This document shows positions 25,133 through 34,246 of a stretch of DNA of 64,000 nt, in pieces. Every line of letters begins with the position of its first letter. Within the stretch, counting starts at the first letter, position 1. Under the pieces are notes generated by a model, which had not been told where the DNA came from, did no database searches, and was given only the letters and a program-made list of their open reading frames with translations. The position numbers and the translations under genes were made by a program. The stretch spans positions 124,001 to 188,000 of the forward strand of contig JAIETM010000003.1 in the NCBI GenBank assembly GCA_019745155.1, in the 5' to 3' direction. The DNA comes from Chitinophagaceae bacterium. GTDB lineage: Bacteria > Bacteroidota > Bacteroidia > Chitinophagales > Chitinophagaceae.

Positions 25133-25549
25133 ATGAAAAAGAATTTGATACTCGGATTTCTGGCTGTTATAGCGCTGGGCATTATTGGTGTTTGGTATTT
25201 CATTTTCTATCGCCCAACACACAATAAGAGAGATGTAGCAGACGAACAAGGTATTGCCGTAACAGCCGCTGCGCTGGTAAAAGCCTATCAGGAGAATGAA
25301 GCTAATGCCAATACACAGTATTTAGATAAAGCGGTTGAAATCACGGGAGAAGTAAGCGACACAACAAGAGACGCAGCAGGTAAACCAAGTATTACACTTA
25401 AAAGCGAAGATGCTTTTTCCAATGTGTCTTGCACCCTGAAGCAAGATGCGCCAGGTATAGTACTAGGGAAGACTATTACCATCAAGGGTGTGTGCACCGG
25501 CTATTTAAGTGATGTCATCGTGATAGACGCCATTGTAACCAAACAATAA
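25133..25549 (+). CDS. OB-fold (tRNA_anti-like) exported protein
   Basis: 138 aa. An N-terminal membrane anchor (about 4-26, LILGFLAVIALGIIGVWYFI) is followed by a small OB-fold with the segments LVKAYQENEANANTQYLDKA, VEITGEVSD, SITLKSEDAFSNVSCTLKQD and VLGKTITIKGVCTGYLSDV. This is the pattern of the tRNA_anti-like family found in many Bacteroidota as membrane or lipoproteins of unknown role. It lies 8 nt upstream of the YceI gene, so the two are an operon. Confidence 0.8.
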   Translation: MKKNLILGFLAVIALGIIGVWYFIFYRPTHNKRDVADEQGIAVTAAALVKAYQENEANANTQYLDKAVEITGEVSDTTRDAAGKPSITLKSEDAFSNVSCTLKQDAPGIVLGKTITIKGVCTGYLSDVIVIDAIVTKQ

Positions 25550-25557
25550 GATCAATT

Positions 25558-26094
25558 ATGTATAAGCAAGTATGGATGGGCCTTTTACTTATGGCCGTAA
25601 CAACAACAGTTCAAGCACAGGTATTACAAACCAAGGCAGGACAAATCCGCTTCTTTTCTTCTACCCCAACAGAAGACATTGAAGCCACCAACAACCAGGC
25701 AGTCTCAAAGCTAGACACCAAGACAGGCGCTATGCAGTTTATGGTGCTCATCAAAGGTTTTCGTTTTGAAAACGAATTGATGCAGCAACACTTCAACGAT
25801 GATTATTTAGAGAGCAGTAAGTTCCCCAAGGGTGAGTTCAAAGGCAAGATCACCAACATTGCTGCCATCAATTTCGCCAAAGACGGTACTTATCCTGCTA
25901 TTGCAGAAGGCGACCTCATCATCCATGGCGTAACTAAAAAAACAAAAGCTACCGGTAGCATCACCGTAGCCAAGGGTAAAGTATCGCTTAAGAGCGTGTT
26001 CAAGATTAAGATAACGGACTTCAATATCAACGGCAGTGAGATTGGCAAAGCCATTGCCAAAGAGCTGGAAATCACCGTTGCAGCAGCATATTAA
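25558..26094 (+). CDS. YceI-family periplasmic lipid-binding-like protein
   Basis: 178 aa, signal peptide MYKQVWMGLLLMAVTTTVQAQ. The YceI/lipocalin-like barrel shows LQTKAGQIRFFSSTPTEDIE, FENELMQQHFNDDYLESSKF, GEFKGKITNI, AEGDLIIHGVTKKTKATGSI and FKIKITDFNINGS. YceI relatives bind polyisoprenoids in the periplasm. Here the cargo is unknown. It ends the two-gene operon with the OB-fold protein, before a strong terminator. Confidence 0.88.
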   Translation: MYKQVWMGLLLMAVTTTVQAQVLQTKAGQIRFFSSTPTEDIEATNNQAVSKLDTKTGAMQFMVLIKGFRFENELMQQHFNDDYLESSKFPKGEFKGKITNIAAINFAKDGTYPAIAEGDLIIHGVTKKTKATGSITVAKGKVSLKSVFKIKITDFNINGSEIGKAIAKELEITVAAAY

Positions 26095-26138
26095 TACCCC
26101 CAAGTATTGGCTGTTCTGCACAAACAGCCTAATTTCGC

Positions 26139-26181
26139 AACCGGAAGGCGGATTTGTTTATTGTTCGGCCTTCCGGTTTTT
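26139..26181 (+). terminator. terminator of the OB-fold/YceI operon
   Basis: Perfect 11-bp stem AACCGGAAGGC/GCCTTCCGGTT (26139-26149 and 26168-26178) with an 18-nt loop and a T-tract. A second hairpin (GGCTGTT/AACAGCC, 26109-26129) lies just before it. Confidence 0.8.
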
Positions 26182-26265
26182 CATGGTTGTACCGCAACCA
26201 ACAGAACTAATAAACGCCCGACTACTGCTCCCCCATCAGTTTCCTGCGTTAATTAGGTTCTATTT

Positions 26266-26327
26266 GGTTGCCAGCTGAACAGCATGGCCCAACACCTGTT
26301 GTGTCACTCACTGCATCGGCAACAACC
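26266..26327 (+). promoter_or_regulatory. possible structured leader of the methionine synthase operon
   Basis: GTTGCC (26267-26272) can pair with GGCAAC (26318-26323), with extra pairing GGTTG/CAACC. The consensus cores of SAM-I, SAM-II and cobalamin riboswitches were looked for by eye and not found. Function unknown; the pairing could be fortuitous. Confidence 0.3.
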
Positions 26328-26352
26328 AGCCCAGCTAAATACAAACGAATGA
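26284..26352 (+). CDS. possible 22-aa leader peptide overlapping the metH N-terminal gene start
   Basis: Short frame ATG at 26284 to TGA at 26350-26352. Its stop overlaps the next ATG (26349) as ATGA, a classical translational-coupling arrangement. The peptide starts [14 protein letters not shown] and is rich in Gln and His, with no Met codon except the first. No ribosome binding site is evident. It may be a true upstream ORF or a coincidence. Confidence 0.35.
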   Translation: MAQHLLCHSLHRQQPAQLNTNE

Positions 26353-27368
26353 ACATCAGAGAAGAACTGAGTAAACGCATTCTGGTCATAGATGGTGCCA
26401 TGGGTACCATGATCCAGCGACACAAACTGGAAGAAGCCGATTACCGCGGCGAGCGTTTCCAAAATTGGCATTGCGATGTAAAAGGCAATAACGACTTGCT
26501 ATGCATCACCAATCCCCGTATCATCATCGATATCCATAAGCAATACTTGTCTGCAGGTGCCGATATCATCGAAACCAACACCTTCAGCAGCACCTTCATC
26601 GCGCAAGCAGATTATGATATGCAGGAGCTGGCTTATGAACTCAATGTAGCTGCTGCACAATGCGCCAAAACTGCTGTGGCTGAATTCTTTGCTAATGGTC
26701 CAGTTGAAGGCAGAACCCACGCTTATGTAGCAGGTGCTATCGGTCCGCTCAACAAAACACTGAGCCTTTCACCAGACGTCAACAATCCCGGCTTCCGTGC
26801 AGTTAGTTTCGATGAAGTAGTAAAAGCTTATACAGAACAGATCCGCGGACTGGTTGACGGTGGTGCAGATATTTTACTGATTGAAACCATCTTCGATACC
26901 CTCAACGCCAAAGCGGCCATCTTCGCTATCAAACAATTCTTCCGCGAAACAGGTAAGCCTGAGCTACCCATCATGATCAGCGGTACCATCACCGATGCAT
27001 CGGGTAGAACATTGAGCGGACAAACACTCGAAGCTTTCTATGTATCTGTCATGCACGCCAAACCATTGAGTGTTGGTCTCAACTGTGCACTCGGTGCCAA
27101 GGAAATGCGTAGCCATATTGAGGAGTTATCGCAAATTGCCTCATGCTATGTATCCGCTTATCCCAATGCCGGTTTACCTAACGCCATGGGCGAGTACGAT
27201 GAAGAACCGCATCAAACTGGCCATTTCTTAGAAGAATGGGCCAAAGAAGGCTTTGTAAATATTGTAGGCGGTTGCTGCGGCACTACGCCAGACCATATTC
27301 GCCACATCGCACAGCATGTGCGCACTATTACACCAAGACCATTACCTGTTGTAGAAACTGCTTATTAG
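26349..27368 (+). CDS. metH: homocysteine S-methyltransferase module of a split methionine synthase
   Basis: 339 aa, corresponding to the N-terminal homocysteine-binding domain of Met[81 protein letters not shown], then zinc-ligand cysteines in [10 protein letters not shown] and [13 protein letters not shown]. In most organisms this is fused to the folate, cobalamin and activation domains. Here it stops and the rest starts 1 nt later as a separate gene. ATG 26349 was chosen because the family N-terminus starts there; a TTG at 26268 would add unconserved residues. Confidence 0.93.
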   Translation: MNIREELSKRILVIDGAMGTMIQRHKLEEADYRGERFQNWHCDVKGNNDLLCITNPRIIIDIHKQYLSAGADIIETNTFSSTFIAQADYDMQELAYELNVAAAQCAKTAVAEFFANGPVEGRTHAYVAGAIGPLNKTLSLSPDVNNPGFRAVSFDEVVKAYTEQIRGLVDGGADILLIETIFDTLNAKAAIFAIKQFFRETGKPELPIMISGTITDASGRTLSGQTLEAFYVSVMHAKPLSVGLNCALGAKEMRSHIEELSQIASCYVSAYPNAGLPNAMGEYDEEPHQTGHFLEEWAKEGFVNIVGGCCGTTPDHIRHIAQHVRTITPRPLPVVETAY

Positions 27369-27369
27369 T

Positions 27370-30081
27370 ATGCCAACAACAATCAAACCATACCTGCGCC
27401 TCTCCGGACTTGAACCACTAATTGTTCGCCCAGAGACCAATTTTGTGAACGTAGGTGAAAGAACCAATGTAACCGGTTCCAAGAAATTTGCACGCCTCAT
27501 TAAAGAGAACAAATACGAAGAAGCTTTATCTGTTGCCCGCCAGCAAGTAGAGAACGGTGCACAGGTATTAGATGTGAATATGGACGATGCACTACTTGAT
27601 GGTGTACAAGCCATGACCACATTTCTCAACCTCTTGCAGAGCGAACCAGATATTGCCCGTATTCCGATCATGATCGACAGCTCTAAGTTCGAGATCATTG
27701 AAGCAGGATTGAAATGTGTGCAGGGTAAATGTATCGTGAACTCCATCTCCATGAAGGAAGGTGAAGCCAAATTCATTGAACAGGCATTTATCTGTAAAGC
27801 ATTTGGCGCATCGGTGATCGTGATGGCTTTTGATGAAAAAGGCCAGGCAGATACCAAAGAAAGAAAAGTAGAAATCTGCCACAGGGCGTATAAAATTCTG
27901 ACGGAGCAAGTAGGCTACGATCCGCAAGACATCATTTTCGACCCCAATATTTTCGCTGTTGCCACAGGCTTGGAAGAGCACAATAACTATGGTGTTGATT
28001 TTATTGAAGCTACCCGCGAGATCAAACAATTGATGCCGCTGACCAAAGTGAGTGGTGGTGTCAGCAACCTCTCTTTCTCTTTCCGGGGTAACGATCATGT
28101 ACGCGAAGCCATGCATGCGGTATTTCTCTTCCATGCCATCAAAGCAGGCATGGATATGGGTATTGTGAATGCTGGTCAATTACAAGTCTATGATGAAATT
28201 GAACCACAACTGCGTAATCTCTGCGAAGATGTGATCCTCAACCGCAATAACGACAACAACGAAGCCACTGAGAAACTGATTGCTTTTGCTGAAACCGTAA
28301 AAGCAAAAGGCAAGGAAGAAAAGAAAGATGAAGCTTGGCGTAGTGAGCCTGTTGAAAAACGATTAGCACACGCACTCATCAATGGTATTACGGAACATAT
28401 TGATGCTGATACAGAAGAAGCCAGACTCAAATACCCCAGACCATTAGACGTGATTGAAGGTCCGCTCATGGATGGTATGAATATCGTGGGTGATCTCTTC
28501 GGCAGTGGTAAAATGTTTCTGCCTCAGGTAGTGAAGAGTGCACGTGTAATGAAGAAAGCTGTTGCTGTCTTAACGCCTTTTATCGAGGCTGAGAAAGAAG
28601 AACGACGCGCTGCACACGAAGCTGCAGGAACCACCAATACAGAAAGTGCAGGTGCAGCTAAGATTCTGCTCGCCACCGTTAAAGGTGATGTACACGATAT
28701 TGGCAAGAACATCGTAGGTGTAGTATTGGGCTGTAATGGCTACGATATCATCGATATGGGTGTGATGGTGCCTGCCGATAAGATTCTGGATACAGCAGAA
28801 AAAGAAAATGTAGATATCATTGGCCTGAGTGGTTTAATTACACCTTCACTGGATGAAATGGTCCATATTGCCAAGGAGATGAAGCGCCGCAACATGACGC
28901 AGCCTTTGTTGATTGGTGGCGCTACTACTTCACGCATGCACACTGCAGTGAAAATTGCACCTGAATACGCCAATGGCGTGATACATGTATTGGATGCCAG
29001 CCGTAGCGTAACCGTTGCTGGTTCATTGCTCAATAAGGAACAGAAAGGTGGATTTTTAACTGAACTGAAAACAGAATACACCAAGCTCAAGGAGAGTTTC
29101 GACAATAAGAAATCAGTGAAGAACTATCTGCCCTACGCAGATGCTTTACAAAAGAAAGTTGCGATTGATTGGGCGAACTTTCAACCGGTACAGCCGCAGT
29201 TTACCGGCACCAAATTAATGGAAGGTGTTACTGTAGAAACACTGCGCCCATATATCGATTGGAAGCCATTCTTTATCGCTTGGGAAATGCATGGCAATTT
29301 CCCTGATATCTTGAATGATGCAGTTGTTGGCGCAGAAGCAACCAAATTGTACAATGATGCCAACGCTTTATTGGATAGAATCAGCAAAGAAAACTGGTTA
29401 ACACCCAAAGGTGTGATTGGCTTCTGGCAAGCAGCCAGCGATGGCGATTCAGTACTAGTAAATACTGGCTCTGAAACAACAAGCCTACAGTTCCTGCGCC
29501 AGCAGATTCAGAAAGCGGCAGATCAACCCAATTTATCATTGGCAGATTTCATTGCACCTGTATCAGCCAATAAGCAAGACCACATCGGCGCATTTGCTGT
29601 AACCATTCATGGCATTGAACCACATGTGAAAGCTTTTGAAGCACAGCATGATGATTACAATAAGATCATGTTGCAGGCATTAGCTGATCGTTTGGCAGAA
29701 GCTTTTGCAGAATACCTGCACGAAGCAGTGCGTAAGCAATATTGGGGTTATGTACCTGATGAAGCACTGAGCAATGAAGCTTTGATCAAAGAAGCGTATC
29801 AGGGTATTCGTCCAGCACCGGGCTATCCTGCGTGCCCTGATCATACAGAGAAATACAAACTCTTTGCTTTACTGGATGCCACTAACCAAACGGGGATTTC
29901 ATTAACGGAATCTTTGGCCATGTTCCCCGCTTCTTCGGTGTGCGGTTGGTATTTTGCACATCCACAAAGCCAGTATTTTGGTATTGGTAAAATTCAACGC
30001 GATCAGTTAGAAGATTATGCTAAGCGAAAAGGTATGCCGCTAGAGTTAGTAGAAAGATGGCTAAGCTCAAACATCGAATAA
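27370..30081 (+). CDS. metH: methionine synthase, folate/cobalamin/activation modules (split MetH)
   Basis: 903 aa. Pterin-binding domain at about 20-290 ([55 protein letters not shown]). Cap and cobalamin-binding domains at about 310-570, with the base-off B12 motif [20 protein letters not shown] (DxHxxG) and [13 protein letters not shown]. AdoMet activation domain in the last about 300 residues ([54 protein letters not shown]). It transfers methyl from methyl-tetrahydrofolate via cobalamin to homocysteine held by the preceding protein. The 1-nt gap implies co-translation in equal amounts. Confidence 0.95.
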   Translation: MPTTIKPYLRLSGLEPLIVRPETNFVNVGERTNVTGSKKFARLIKENKYEEALSVARQQVENGAQVLDVNMDDALLDGVQAMTTFLNLLQSEPDIARIPIMIDSSKFEIIEAGLKCVQGKCIVNSISMKEGEAKFIEQAFICKAFGASVIVMAFDEKGQADTKERKVEICHRAYKILTEQVGYDPQDIIFDPNIFAVATGLEEHNNYGVDFIEATREIKQLMPLTKVSGGVSNLSFSFRGNDHVREAMHAVFLFHAIKAGMDMGIVNAGQLQVYDEIEPQLRNLCEDVILNRNNDNNEATEKLIAFAETVKAKGKEEKKDEAWRSEPVEKRLAHALINGITEHIDADTEEARLKYPRPLDVIEGPLMDGMNIVGDLFGSGKMFLPQVVKSARVMKKAVAVLTPFIEAEKEERRAAHEAAGTTNTESAGAAKILLATVKGDVHDIGKNIVGVVLGCNGYDIIDMGVMVPADKILDTAEKENVDIIGLSGLITPSLDEMVHIAKEMKRRNMTQPLLIGGATTSRMHTAVKIAPEYANGVIHVLDASRSVTVAGSLLNKEQKGGFLTELKTEYTKLKESFDNKKSVKNYLPYADALQKKVAIDWANFQPVQPQFTGTKLMEGVTVETLRPYIDWKPFFIAWEMHGNFPDILNDAVVGAEATKLYNDANALLDRISKENWLTPKGVIGFWQAASDGDSVLVNTGSETTSLQFLRQQIQKAADQPNLSLADFIAPVSANKQDHIGAFAVTIHGIEPHVKAFEAQHDDYNKIMLQALADRLAEAFAEYLHEAVRKQYWGYVPDEALSNEALIKEAYQGIRPAPGYPACPDHTEKYKLFALLDATNQTGISLTESLAMFPASSVCGWYFAHPQSQYFGIGKIQRDQLEDYAKRKGMPLELVERWLSSNIE

Positions 30082-30126
30082 AAAAATCCCCACAGTCCCG
30101 ATACATCGGGATGTGGGGATTTTTTT
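30081..30126. terminator. strong bidirectional terminator between metH and the LOG gene
   Basis: Stem AATCCCCACA/TGTGGGGATT with inner stem CCCGAT/ATCGGG, A-tract before and T-tract after, so it works in both directions. Confidence 0.85.
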
Positions 30127-30141
30127 ATGTAGACTAAATCA

Positions 30142-30882
30142 TTATCTCTTTTCAAACAACCACCACAACTTTGTTCTGGGCTTTACTTGATAGTTTTTGC
30201 GTACATACTTCTGAATATGCAGCATGGCTTCGTCAATATTGTCTGTTACCAGAATCAAGTTCATGTCTTCAGGCGAGATGGTGCCTTCTTTCTCCATCAA
30301 ATGGATATAATCCAACAAAGGTTTATGGTATTCTTTCCCGTAAATCACCACAGGGAAATCATTGATCACCTTAGTTTGAATAAGGGTCAGGGTTTCAAAT
30401 AACTCATCCATGGTTCCCCAGCCGCCCGGCATAATGATGAAAGCGTAAGAATATTTAACCAACAATACCTTTCTGATGAAGAAATAATTAAGCGTGAAGG
30501 ATTTGTGTACCCAAGGATTGGCATGCTGCTCAAATGGTAATTGAATATTGACACCTACTGATTGTCCCCCATGCTCAAAAGCCCCTCTATTGGCAGCTTC
30601 CATGATGCCGGGACCTCCACCTGTCATTGTTGTAAAGCCTAGATCAGCAATATGCTTACCGAAGTGCATGGCTGCTTGGTAATATTTATGATCTTCTTTA
30701 AAGCGTGCTGAACCAAAAACGGTGATACAAGGTCCTATAAAATGTAAGTGTCTGAATCCCTTGATAAACTGCCAAAAGATTTCCCAGGCAAAAGCCAACT
30801 CATTGATTCTTGGTTTTGGACCATCTAAATACACAGATGTACTGGCTGGAATGATGCGCTTAATCTTATGCTTTTTACTCAT
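30142..30882 (-). CDS. LOG-family protein (TIGR00730-type)
   Basis: 246 aa Rossmann-fold protein. The family motifs are MTGGGPGIMEAANRGAFEHG and IIMPGGWGTMDELFETLTLI (the PGGxGTxxE catalytic motif), plus SVGVNIQLPFEQHANPW. Family members are cytokinin-activating phosphoribohydrolases acting on nucleotide monophosphates or related N-glycosides; the bacterial role is often unclear. ATG 30882 was chosen rather than 30939, which would overlap the divergent gene's start. Confidence 0.9.
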   Translation of the reverse strand: MSKKHKIKRIIPASTSVYLDGPKPRINELAFAWEIFWQFIKGFRHLHFIGPCITVFGSARFKEDHKYYQAAMHFGKHIADLGFTTMTGGGPGIMEAANRGAFEHGGQSVGVNIQLPFEQHANPWVHKSFTLNYFFIRKVLLVKYSYAFIIMPGGWGTMDELFETLTLIQTKVINDFPVVIYGKEYHKPLLDYIHLMEKEGTISPEDMNLILVTDNIDEAMLHIQKYVRKNYQVKPRTKLWWLFEKR

Positions 30883-30902
30883 GCCGAAAAAGTAGTACAA
30901 AA

Positions 30903-30934
30903 TTTGATTGTATCTTGTTAATAAGATAAGTTTA
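30903..30934 (+). promoter_or_regulatory. promoter of the 463-aa exported protein gene
   Basis: TTTG (30903-30906), 20 nt, TAAGTTTA (30927-30934), one mismatch to TAnnTTTG, 4 nt before the ATG at 30939. Confidence 0.5.
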
Positions 30935-30938
30935 TACA

Positions 30939-32330
30939 ATGCGGCTATTCCGATTGATTGCTTTTATCATTTTTTTCTGCACTTCCAGCAATGCTCAGTC
31001 ATTTGTCATTTCAGATATTACCGGAATTAGCTTCCGGAATGAAAACTATATAGGAACCATTAATAAAACATTGGAGTACTTAAAGTACACGCCGGTTCAG
31101 CAAAAGCTGCTGAAAGAGTTGTATACAGTTTGTAGTAAAAAATGGAATCTGCTACCCGACACCAGCTTTACCACACAATTTCAAGTACTAAAAAGAGGCA
31201 GTGTACCCAATATCCAAAAAACGAAAAACCAATCTGCATTTAGCATAGAGCTCATGGAAATTGCAGCTGCTGAGTTATTGGATGCTGTTGCCAAAGACGT
31301 GGAAGATGTACAAAAAATTAATGCCTTCTTGCGCAGTACTACTGCAACCTACCAAATAAGTATTCAATACACTCCGCTGGAAGGAAGCCCAATGCAAAAA
31401 AGTGGTTATTTTCTTGTACAACGCAGACCTGGCATTGGCTTTGGCTTATACAGCCCTGAATACGATACTTCTCCCTCAGGTTTTCAAAGTTTGCTACAAA
31501 AGGCTGTTGAAATACTACTAGATACAACTACCGCAAGCAGCACTATACAAGTTGTAGGCGCTCAACCTGCTGTTTATGCGGATAATTTCATGATGTCATA
31601 TTATGCAGGTAAAACAGCCATTCAAACAACAAAGAACAATGCATATGTACAGCTAAAGCTCGCTACTGATAACATGCTTTTATTGCGTTTTGATAGTAGC
31701 CGTTTTTTTGGCCTGAATATAGAAGCTAAGAAGATTGATCATTTTCCCGAGCAAATCAGGAAGGCCATAGAGATGGGTAGAAAAAACAGGAGTTATCAGT
31801 TTGCTGCGCGACAGCAGGAATTCAGAAGTGTATTGTCCGACAATAATTATTTCAGCTCTATCATCGAAATGGCAGATCCTGTTTTTCTGGATGGCTATAG
31901 CAGCTACCTGAAATATTTGCCAGATAATCAACATGTATTGCTGCGTAATAATGATACGATAGCACGCTTTAAAATCACTGTCTGGAAGGCCTATCCGGAA
32001 AGGAAGTTCTACTACAATAAATTGTATAACGGTGTAGATACCAATTTAATGTTGGAAGTAGAGATGCCTAAACTACGCACCACGGAATATCAAACACCAC
32101 AGGAATTTGAAGGTGTCATTTTCGAAAAACCGTTCAAGGTAATTGCTGCACCGGCATTTACTTACCGCGAAATTTATTTCAATAACCATTTGGTGATGCT
32201 GGCAAAAGGCTTCAGCTATCCTGAATACATGATTCTATTTGATACAAAACTTTCTGCCGCAGAGATAGAAGCTTTACTTATTTTGGCCTTTATTGAAACT
32301 GAACCCATGATGGGTTTTAAAAATTTATAA
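30939..32330 (+). CDS. exported protein of unknown function (463 aa)
   Basis: Not recognised. Signal peptide MRLFRLIAFIIFFCTSSNAQ, then a long soluble protein with mixed helices and strands. There are no Cys pairs, lipobox, repeats or membrane helices after the signal. Notable segments are GISFRNENYIGTINKTLEYL, YTPVQQKLLKELYTVCSKKW, FDSSRFFGLNIEAKKIDHFP and APAFTYREIYFNNHLVMLAK. It looks like a periplasmic or surface protein. It lies 1 nt upstream of the exonuclease III gene and probably shares its transcript. Confidence 0.8.
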   Translation: MRLFRLIAFIIFFCTSSNAQSFVISDITGISFRNENYIGTINKTLEYLKYTPVQQKLLKELYTVCSKKWNLLPDTSFTTQFQVLKRGSVPNIQKTKNQSAFSIELMEIAAAELLDAVAKDVEDVQKINAFLRSTTATYQISIQYTPLEGSPMQKSGYFLVQRRPGIGFGLYSPEYDTSPSGFQSLLQKAVEILLDTTTASSTIQVVGAQPAVYADNFMMSYYAGKTAIQTTKNNAYVQLKLATDNMLLLRFDSSRFFGLNIEAKKIDHFPEQIRKAIEMGRKNRSYQFAARQQEFRSVLSDNNYFSSIIEMADPVFLDGYSSYLKYLPDNQHVLLRNNDTIARFKITVWKAYPERKFYYNKLYNGVDTNLMLEVEMPKLRTTEYQTPQEFEGVIFEKPFKVIAAPAFTYREIYFNNHLVMLAKGFSYPEYMILFDTKLSAAEIEALLILAFIETEPMMGFKNL

Positions 32331-32331
32331 G

Positions 32332-33102
32332 ATGCGTATCATCTCCTATAATACCAATGGTATTCGTGCAGCTATTAACAAAGGTTTACTGGATTGGCTG
32401 AAAACGGATGCTGCTGATATCATTTGCATACAAGAAACCAAAGCACACGTAAAAGATATTGATACAGCAGCTTTTGAAGCACTGGGCTTTCATGCTTACT
32501 GGTTTTCGGCAGAGAAGAAAGGCTATAGCGGTGTGGGTGTGCTAACCAAAATCAAACCTGATCAGGTAATTACAGGTACTGGCCATACAATGAGCGATCA
32601 GGAAGGAAGGGTTATCCGACTTGACTTTGGAAAAATCACCCTCATCAACGCTTATTTTCCTTCCGGCACAAGTGGGGATGAAAGACAAACGTATAAATAC
32701 CAATGGCTGGATGAGTTCTTCGATTTTGTACAGGAACTGCGTAAGACAAGACCACAAATCATTGTAACGGGCGATTATAACATAGCACACAAAGAAGTGG
32801 ATATTCATGATCCAAAAGGCAATAAAAAATCATCAGGCTTCTTACCTGAAGAAAGAGCATGGATGGATAAATGGGTTGCCAATGGCTGGGTAGACAGCTT
32901 TCGCCACCTGAACCCTGATGCTACAGGTGCTTACAGTTGGTGGAGTCAACGCTTTCCCAGCGTACGCCTGCAAAACAAGGGCTGGCGTATTGATTACATC
33001 AGCGTTACGGATAGTTTAGCGAAAAAACTGGTGGCAGCGAGCATCTATCCTGATGTAAAACACAGTGATCACTGCCCAATTTATTGCGAATTAAAAGCTT
33101 AG
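32332..33102 (+). CDS. xth: exodeoxyribonuclease III (AP endonuclease)
   Basis: 256 aa, Mg-dependent base-excision-repair nuclease. Motifs in order: MRIISYNTNGIRAAINKG (catalytic Asn), DIICIQETKA (metal-binding Glu), GYSGVGVLTK, RQTYKYQWLDEFFDF, IIVTGDYNIAHKEVDIHDPK (catalytic GDxN), GAYSWWSQRF, GWRIDYISVT and VKHSDHCPIYCEL (catalytic His). Normal length and all active-site residues present. Confidence 0.96.
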   Translation: MRIISYNTNGIRAAINKGLLDWLKTDAADIICIQETKAHVKDIDTAAFEALGFHAYWFSAEKKGYSGVGVLTKIKPDQVITGTGHTMSDQEGRVIRLDFGKITLINAYFPSGTSGDERQTYKYQWLDEFFDFVQELRKTRPQIIVTGDYNIAHKEVDIHDPKGNKKSSGFLPEERAWMDKWVANGWVDSFRHLNPDATGAYSWWSQRFPSVRLQNKGWRIDYISVTDSLAKKLVAASIYPDVKHSDHCPIYCELKA

Positions 33103-33104
33103 TC

Positions 33105-33410
33105 ATGTTTATCTATAATGTTACAATAATGGTCAAATGGAGCATCCATGATGGATGGGTAAAATGGATGCGGGAAAAACATATTCCCGATGTAATGGCC
33201 ACAGGATGTTTCGAAAAGTTTCAATTTGTACGTCTTTTAGATACAGATGAAACTGAAGGGCCCACTTATGCTACGCAGTATTATGCAGCATCAAAAGCAG
33301 ATTATAATCGCTACATAGCGCAACATGCGCAAGTTTTGCGCAAAGACGGCACTGATACATGGGGTGATAATTTTGTAGGATTCCGCTCTTTAATGCAAGT
33401 TGTGAATTGA
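33105..33410 (+). CDS. DUF4286-family small protein
   Basis: 101 aa, start MFIYNVTIMVKWSIHDGWVK at 33105, 2 nt after the exonuclease III stop. The WSIHDGWVKWMREKHIPDVM segment with MATGCFEKFQFVRLL and GPTYATQYYAASKADYNRYI matches DUF4286, a dimeric alpha-beta (ferredoxin-like) domain common in Bacteroidota. Biochemical role unknown. Confidence 0.85.
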   Translation: MFIYNVTIMVKWSIHDGWVKWMREKHIPDVMATGCFEKFQFVRLLDTDETEGPTYATQYYAASKADYNRYIAQHAQVLRKDGTDTWGDNFVGFRSLMQVVN

Positions 33411-33468
33411 TTGTGGATAGTTTTGAATCTTCACACAGTGCTATCAAAAACTTCCCTATATTCCTTTC

Positions 33469-33609
33469 AAACGCTTATCCTGCCTGCATTTCAGCGAATA
33501 TACCCTGAAACCCTTTACAGCAAAGGATTTCAGCGATTTGCATTCAAAATTTGATTTTTTCACAAAATGACGATTTCGTGTAAAACCCTTTCTGTACAAG
33601 GTTTTCAGC
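33469..33609. repeat. 27-nt hairpin repeats upstream of the HU gene
   Basis: Copies at 33508-33534 and 33583-33609 match at 20 of 27 bases. The arms (AAACCCTTT and AAGG-TTTCAGC) are kept while the loop differs, and the arms can pair. A weaker third copy, sharing AAAC, CTT and TTTCAGC, lies at 33469-33495. They occupy the 296-bp gap ahead of the HU promoter. Confidence 0.45.
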
Positions 33610-33643
33610 CAATCATGCCAAACAGAAAAATGACAAAAAATAT

Positions 33644-33673
33644 TTTGCTGGTAAGCGAAAGCGAATAAATTTG
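33644..33673 (+). promoter_or_regulatory. promoter of the HU gene
   Basis: TTTG (33644-33647), 18 nt, TAAATTTG (33666-33673): exact Bacteroidota promoter form TTG-N17-23-TAnnTTTG. The leader to the ATG at 33707 is about 27 nt. Confidence 0.75.
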
Positions 33674-33706
33674 TTGACGTTAATTCAAACAATTAAAAAA
33701 TCATCT

Positions 33707-33976
33707 ATGAACAAAGCTGAATTGATCGCCCAGATCGCTGACGATGCAGGCATCACCAAGACACAGGCTAACGCCGCTCTGGATTCTTTTGTTGATGCAG
33801 TAACCAAGACCCTGAAGAAAGGTGACAAAGTAACCCTGGTTGGTTTCGGTACTTTCTCAGTTTCTAAGCGTGCTGCCCGTACAGGCCGCAATCCTCAGAC
33901 TGGTGAAACTATCAAGATCAAGGCTAAGAAGGTTGCTCGCTTCAAGGCTGGTAAAGAATTAAGCGCCAAGCTCTAA
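33707..33976 (+). CDS. hup: HU-family DNA-binding protein
   Basis: 89-aa histone-like dimeric protein that bends DNA and compacts the nucleoid. [20 protein letters not shown], then [20 protein letters not shown] and [20 protein letters not shown], the beta-arm with the invariant RNP. Codon use is strongly biased (e.g. ctg, aag, gct), as expected for an abundant protein. It is followed by a strong terminator. Confidence 0.97.
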   Translation: MNKAELIAQIADDAGITKTQANAALDSFVDAVTKTLKKGDKVTLVGFGTFSVSKRAARTGRNPQTGETIKIKAKKVARFKAGKELSAKL

Positions 33977-33990
33977 GGCTTTAAAGAATT

Positions 33991-34030
33991 AAAAAGTCCC
34001 GTCTCAGCTGATGTTGAGCGGGATTTTTTT
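33991..34030 (+). terminator. terminator of the HU gene
   Basis: Stem TCCCG/CGGGA (33997-34001 and 34019-34023) continued by CTCA/TGAG with one bulge, then a run of seven T. The end of the T-run is also part of the next -7 element. Confidence 0.75.
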
Positions 34031-34037
34031 ATTTTTG
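34030..34037 (+). promoter_or_regulatory. -7 promoter element TATTTTTG of the THX gene
   Basis: Exact TAnnTTTG, built into the terminator T-tract of the HU gene; about 18 nt of leader to the ATG at 34062. Confidence 0.5.
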
Positions 34038-34061
34038 CCCTTCACAAATAAATCTACAACC

Positions 34062-34175
34062 ATGGGCAGAGGCGATAAAAAGACTGCAAAAGGAAAAAGA
34101 TTCAAAGGTTCTTTCGGTAAAAGCAGACCTGCTAAAACCAAAAAAGCAACCAAGAAAGCAGAAAAAGCTGCTTAA
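34062..34175 (+). CDS. 30S ribosomal protein THX
   Basis: 37-aa, very basic protein: MGRGDKKTAKGKRFKGSFGK followed by a Lys/Ala tail. The GDKKTAKGKRFxGSFG core is the THX (bTHX/S31e-like) signature, a peptide that sits in the head of the 30S subunit in Thermus and Bacteroidota. It is flanked by terminators on both sides, so it is a single-gene transcript. Confidence 0.9.
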   Translation: MGRGDKKTAKGKRFKGSFGKSRPAKTKKATKKAEKAA

Positions 34176-34197
34176 TCAAGATCTTTCTAGCAATAGA

Positions 34198-34230
34198 AAG
34201 TCCCGTACAAATTGTACGGGACTTTTTTGC
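34198..34230. terminator. bidirectional terminator after THX
   Basis: Perfect 13-bp inverted repeat AAGTCCCGTACAA / TTGTACGGGACTT (34198-34210 and 34212-34224; a few central bases form the loop) followed by a T-run. It also serves the convergent aldo/keto reductase gene. Confidence 0.8.
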
Positions 34231-34246
34231 TTTATGTATCAGCAGA

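Noticed and set aside
26182-26348. SAM or cobalamin riboswitch ahead of metH
   Set aside because: The GGCCC and GGCAAC fragments recall the S-box, but the GAGGGA core and the rest of the fold are missing. No B12-box was found.
27342-27857. 171-aa minus-strand frame in metH
   Set aside because: Antisense to the strongly conserved pterin-binding domain of methionine synthase.
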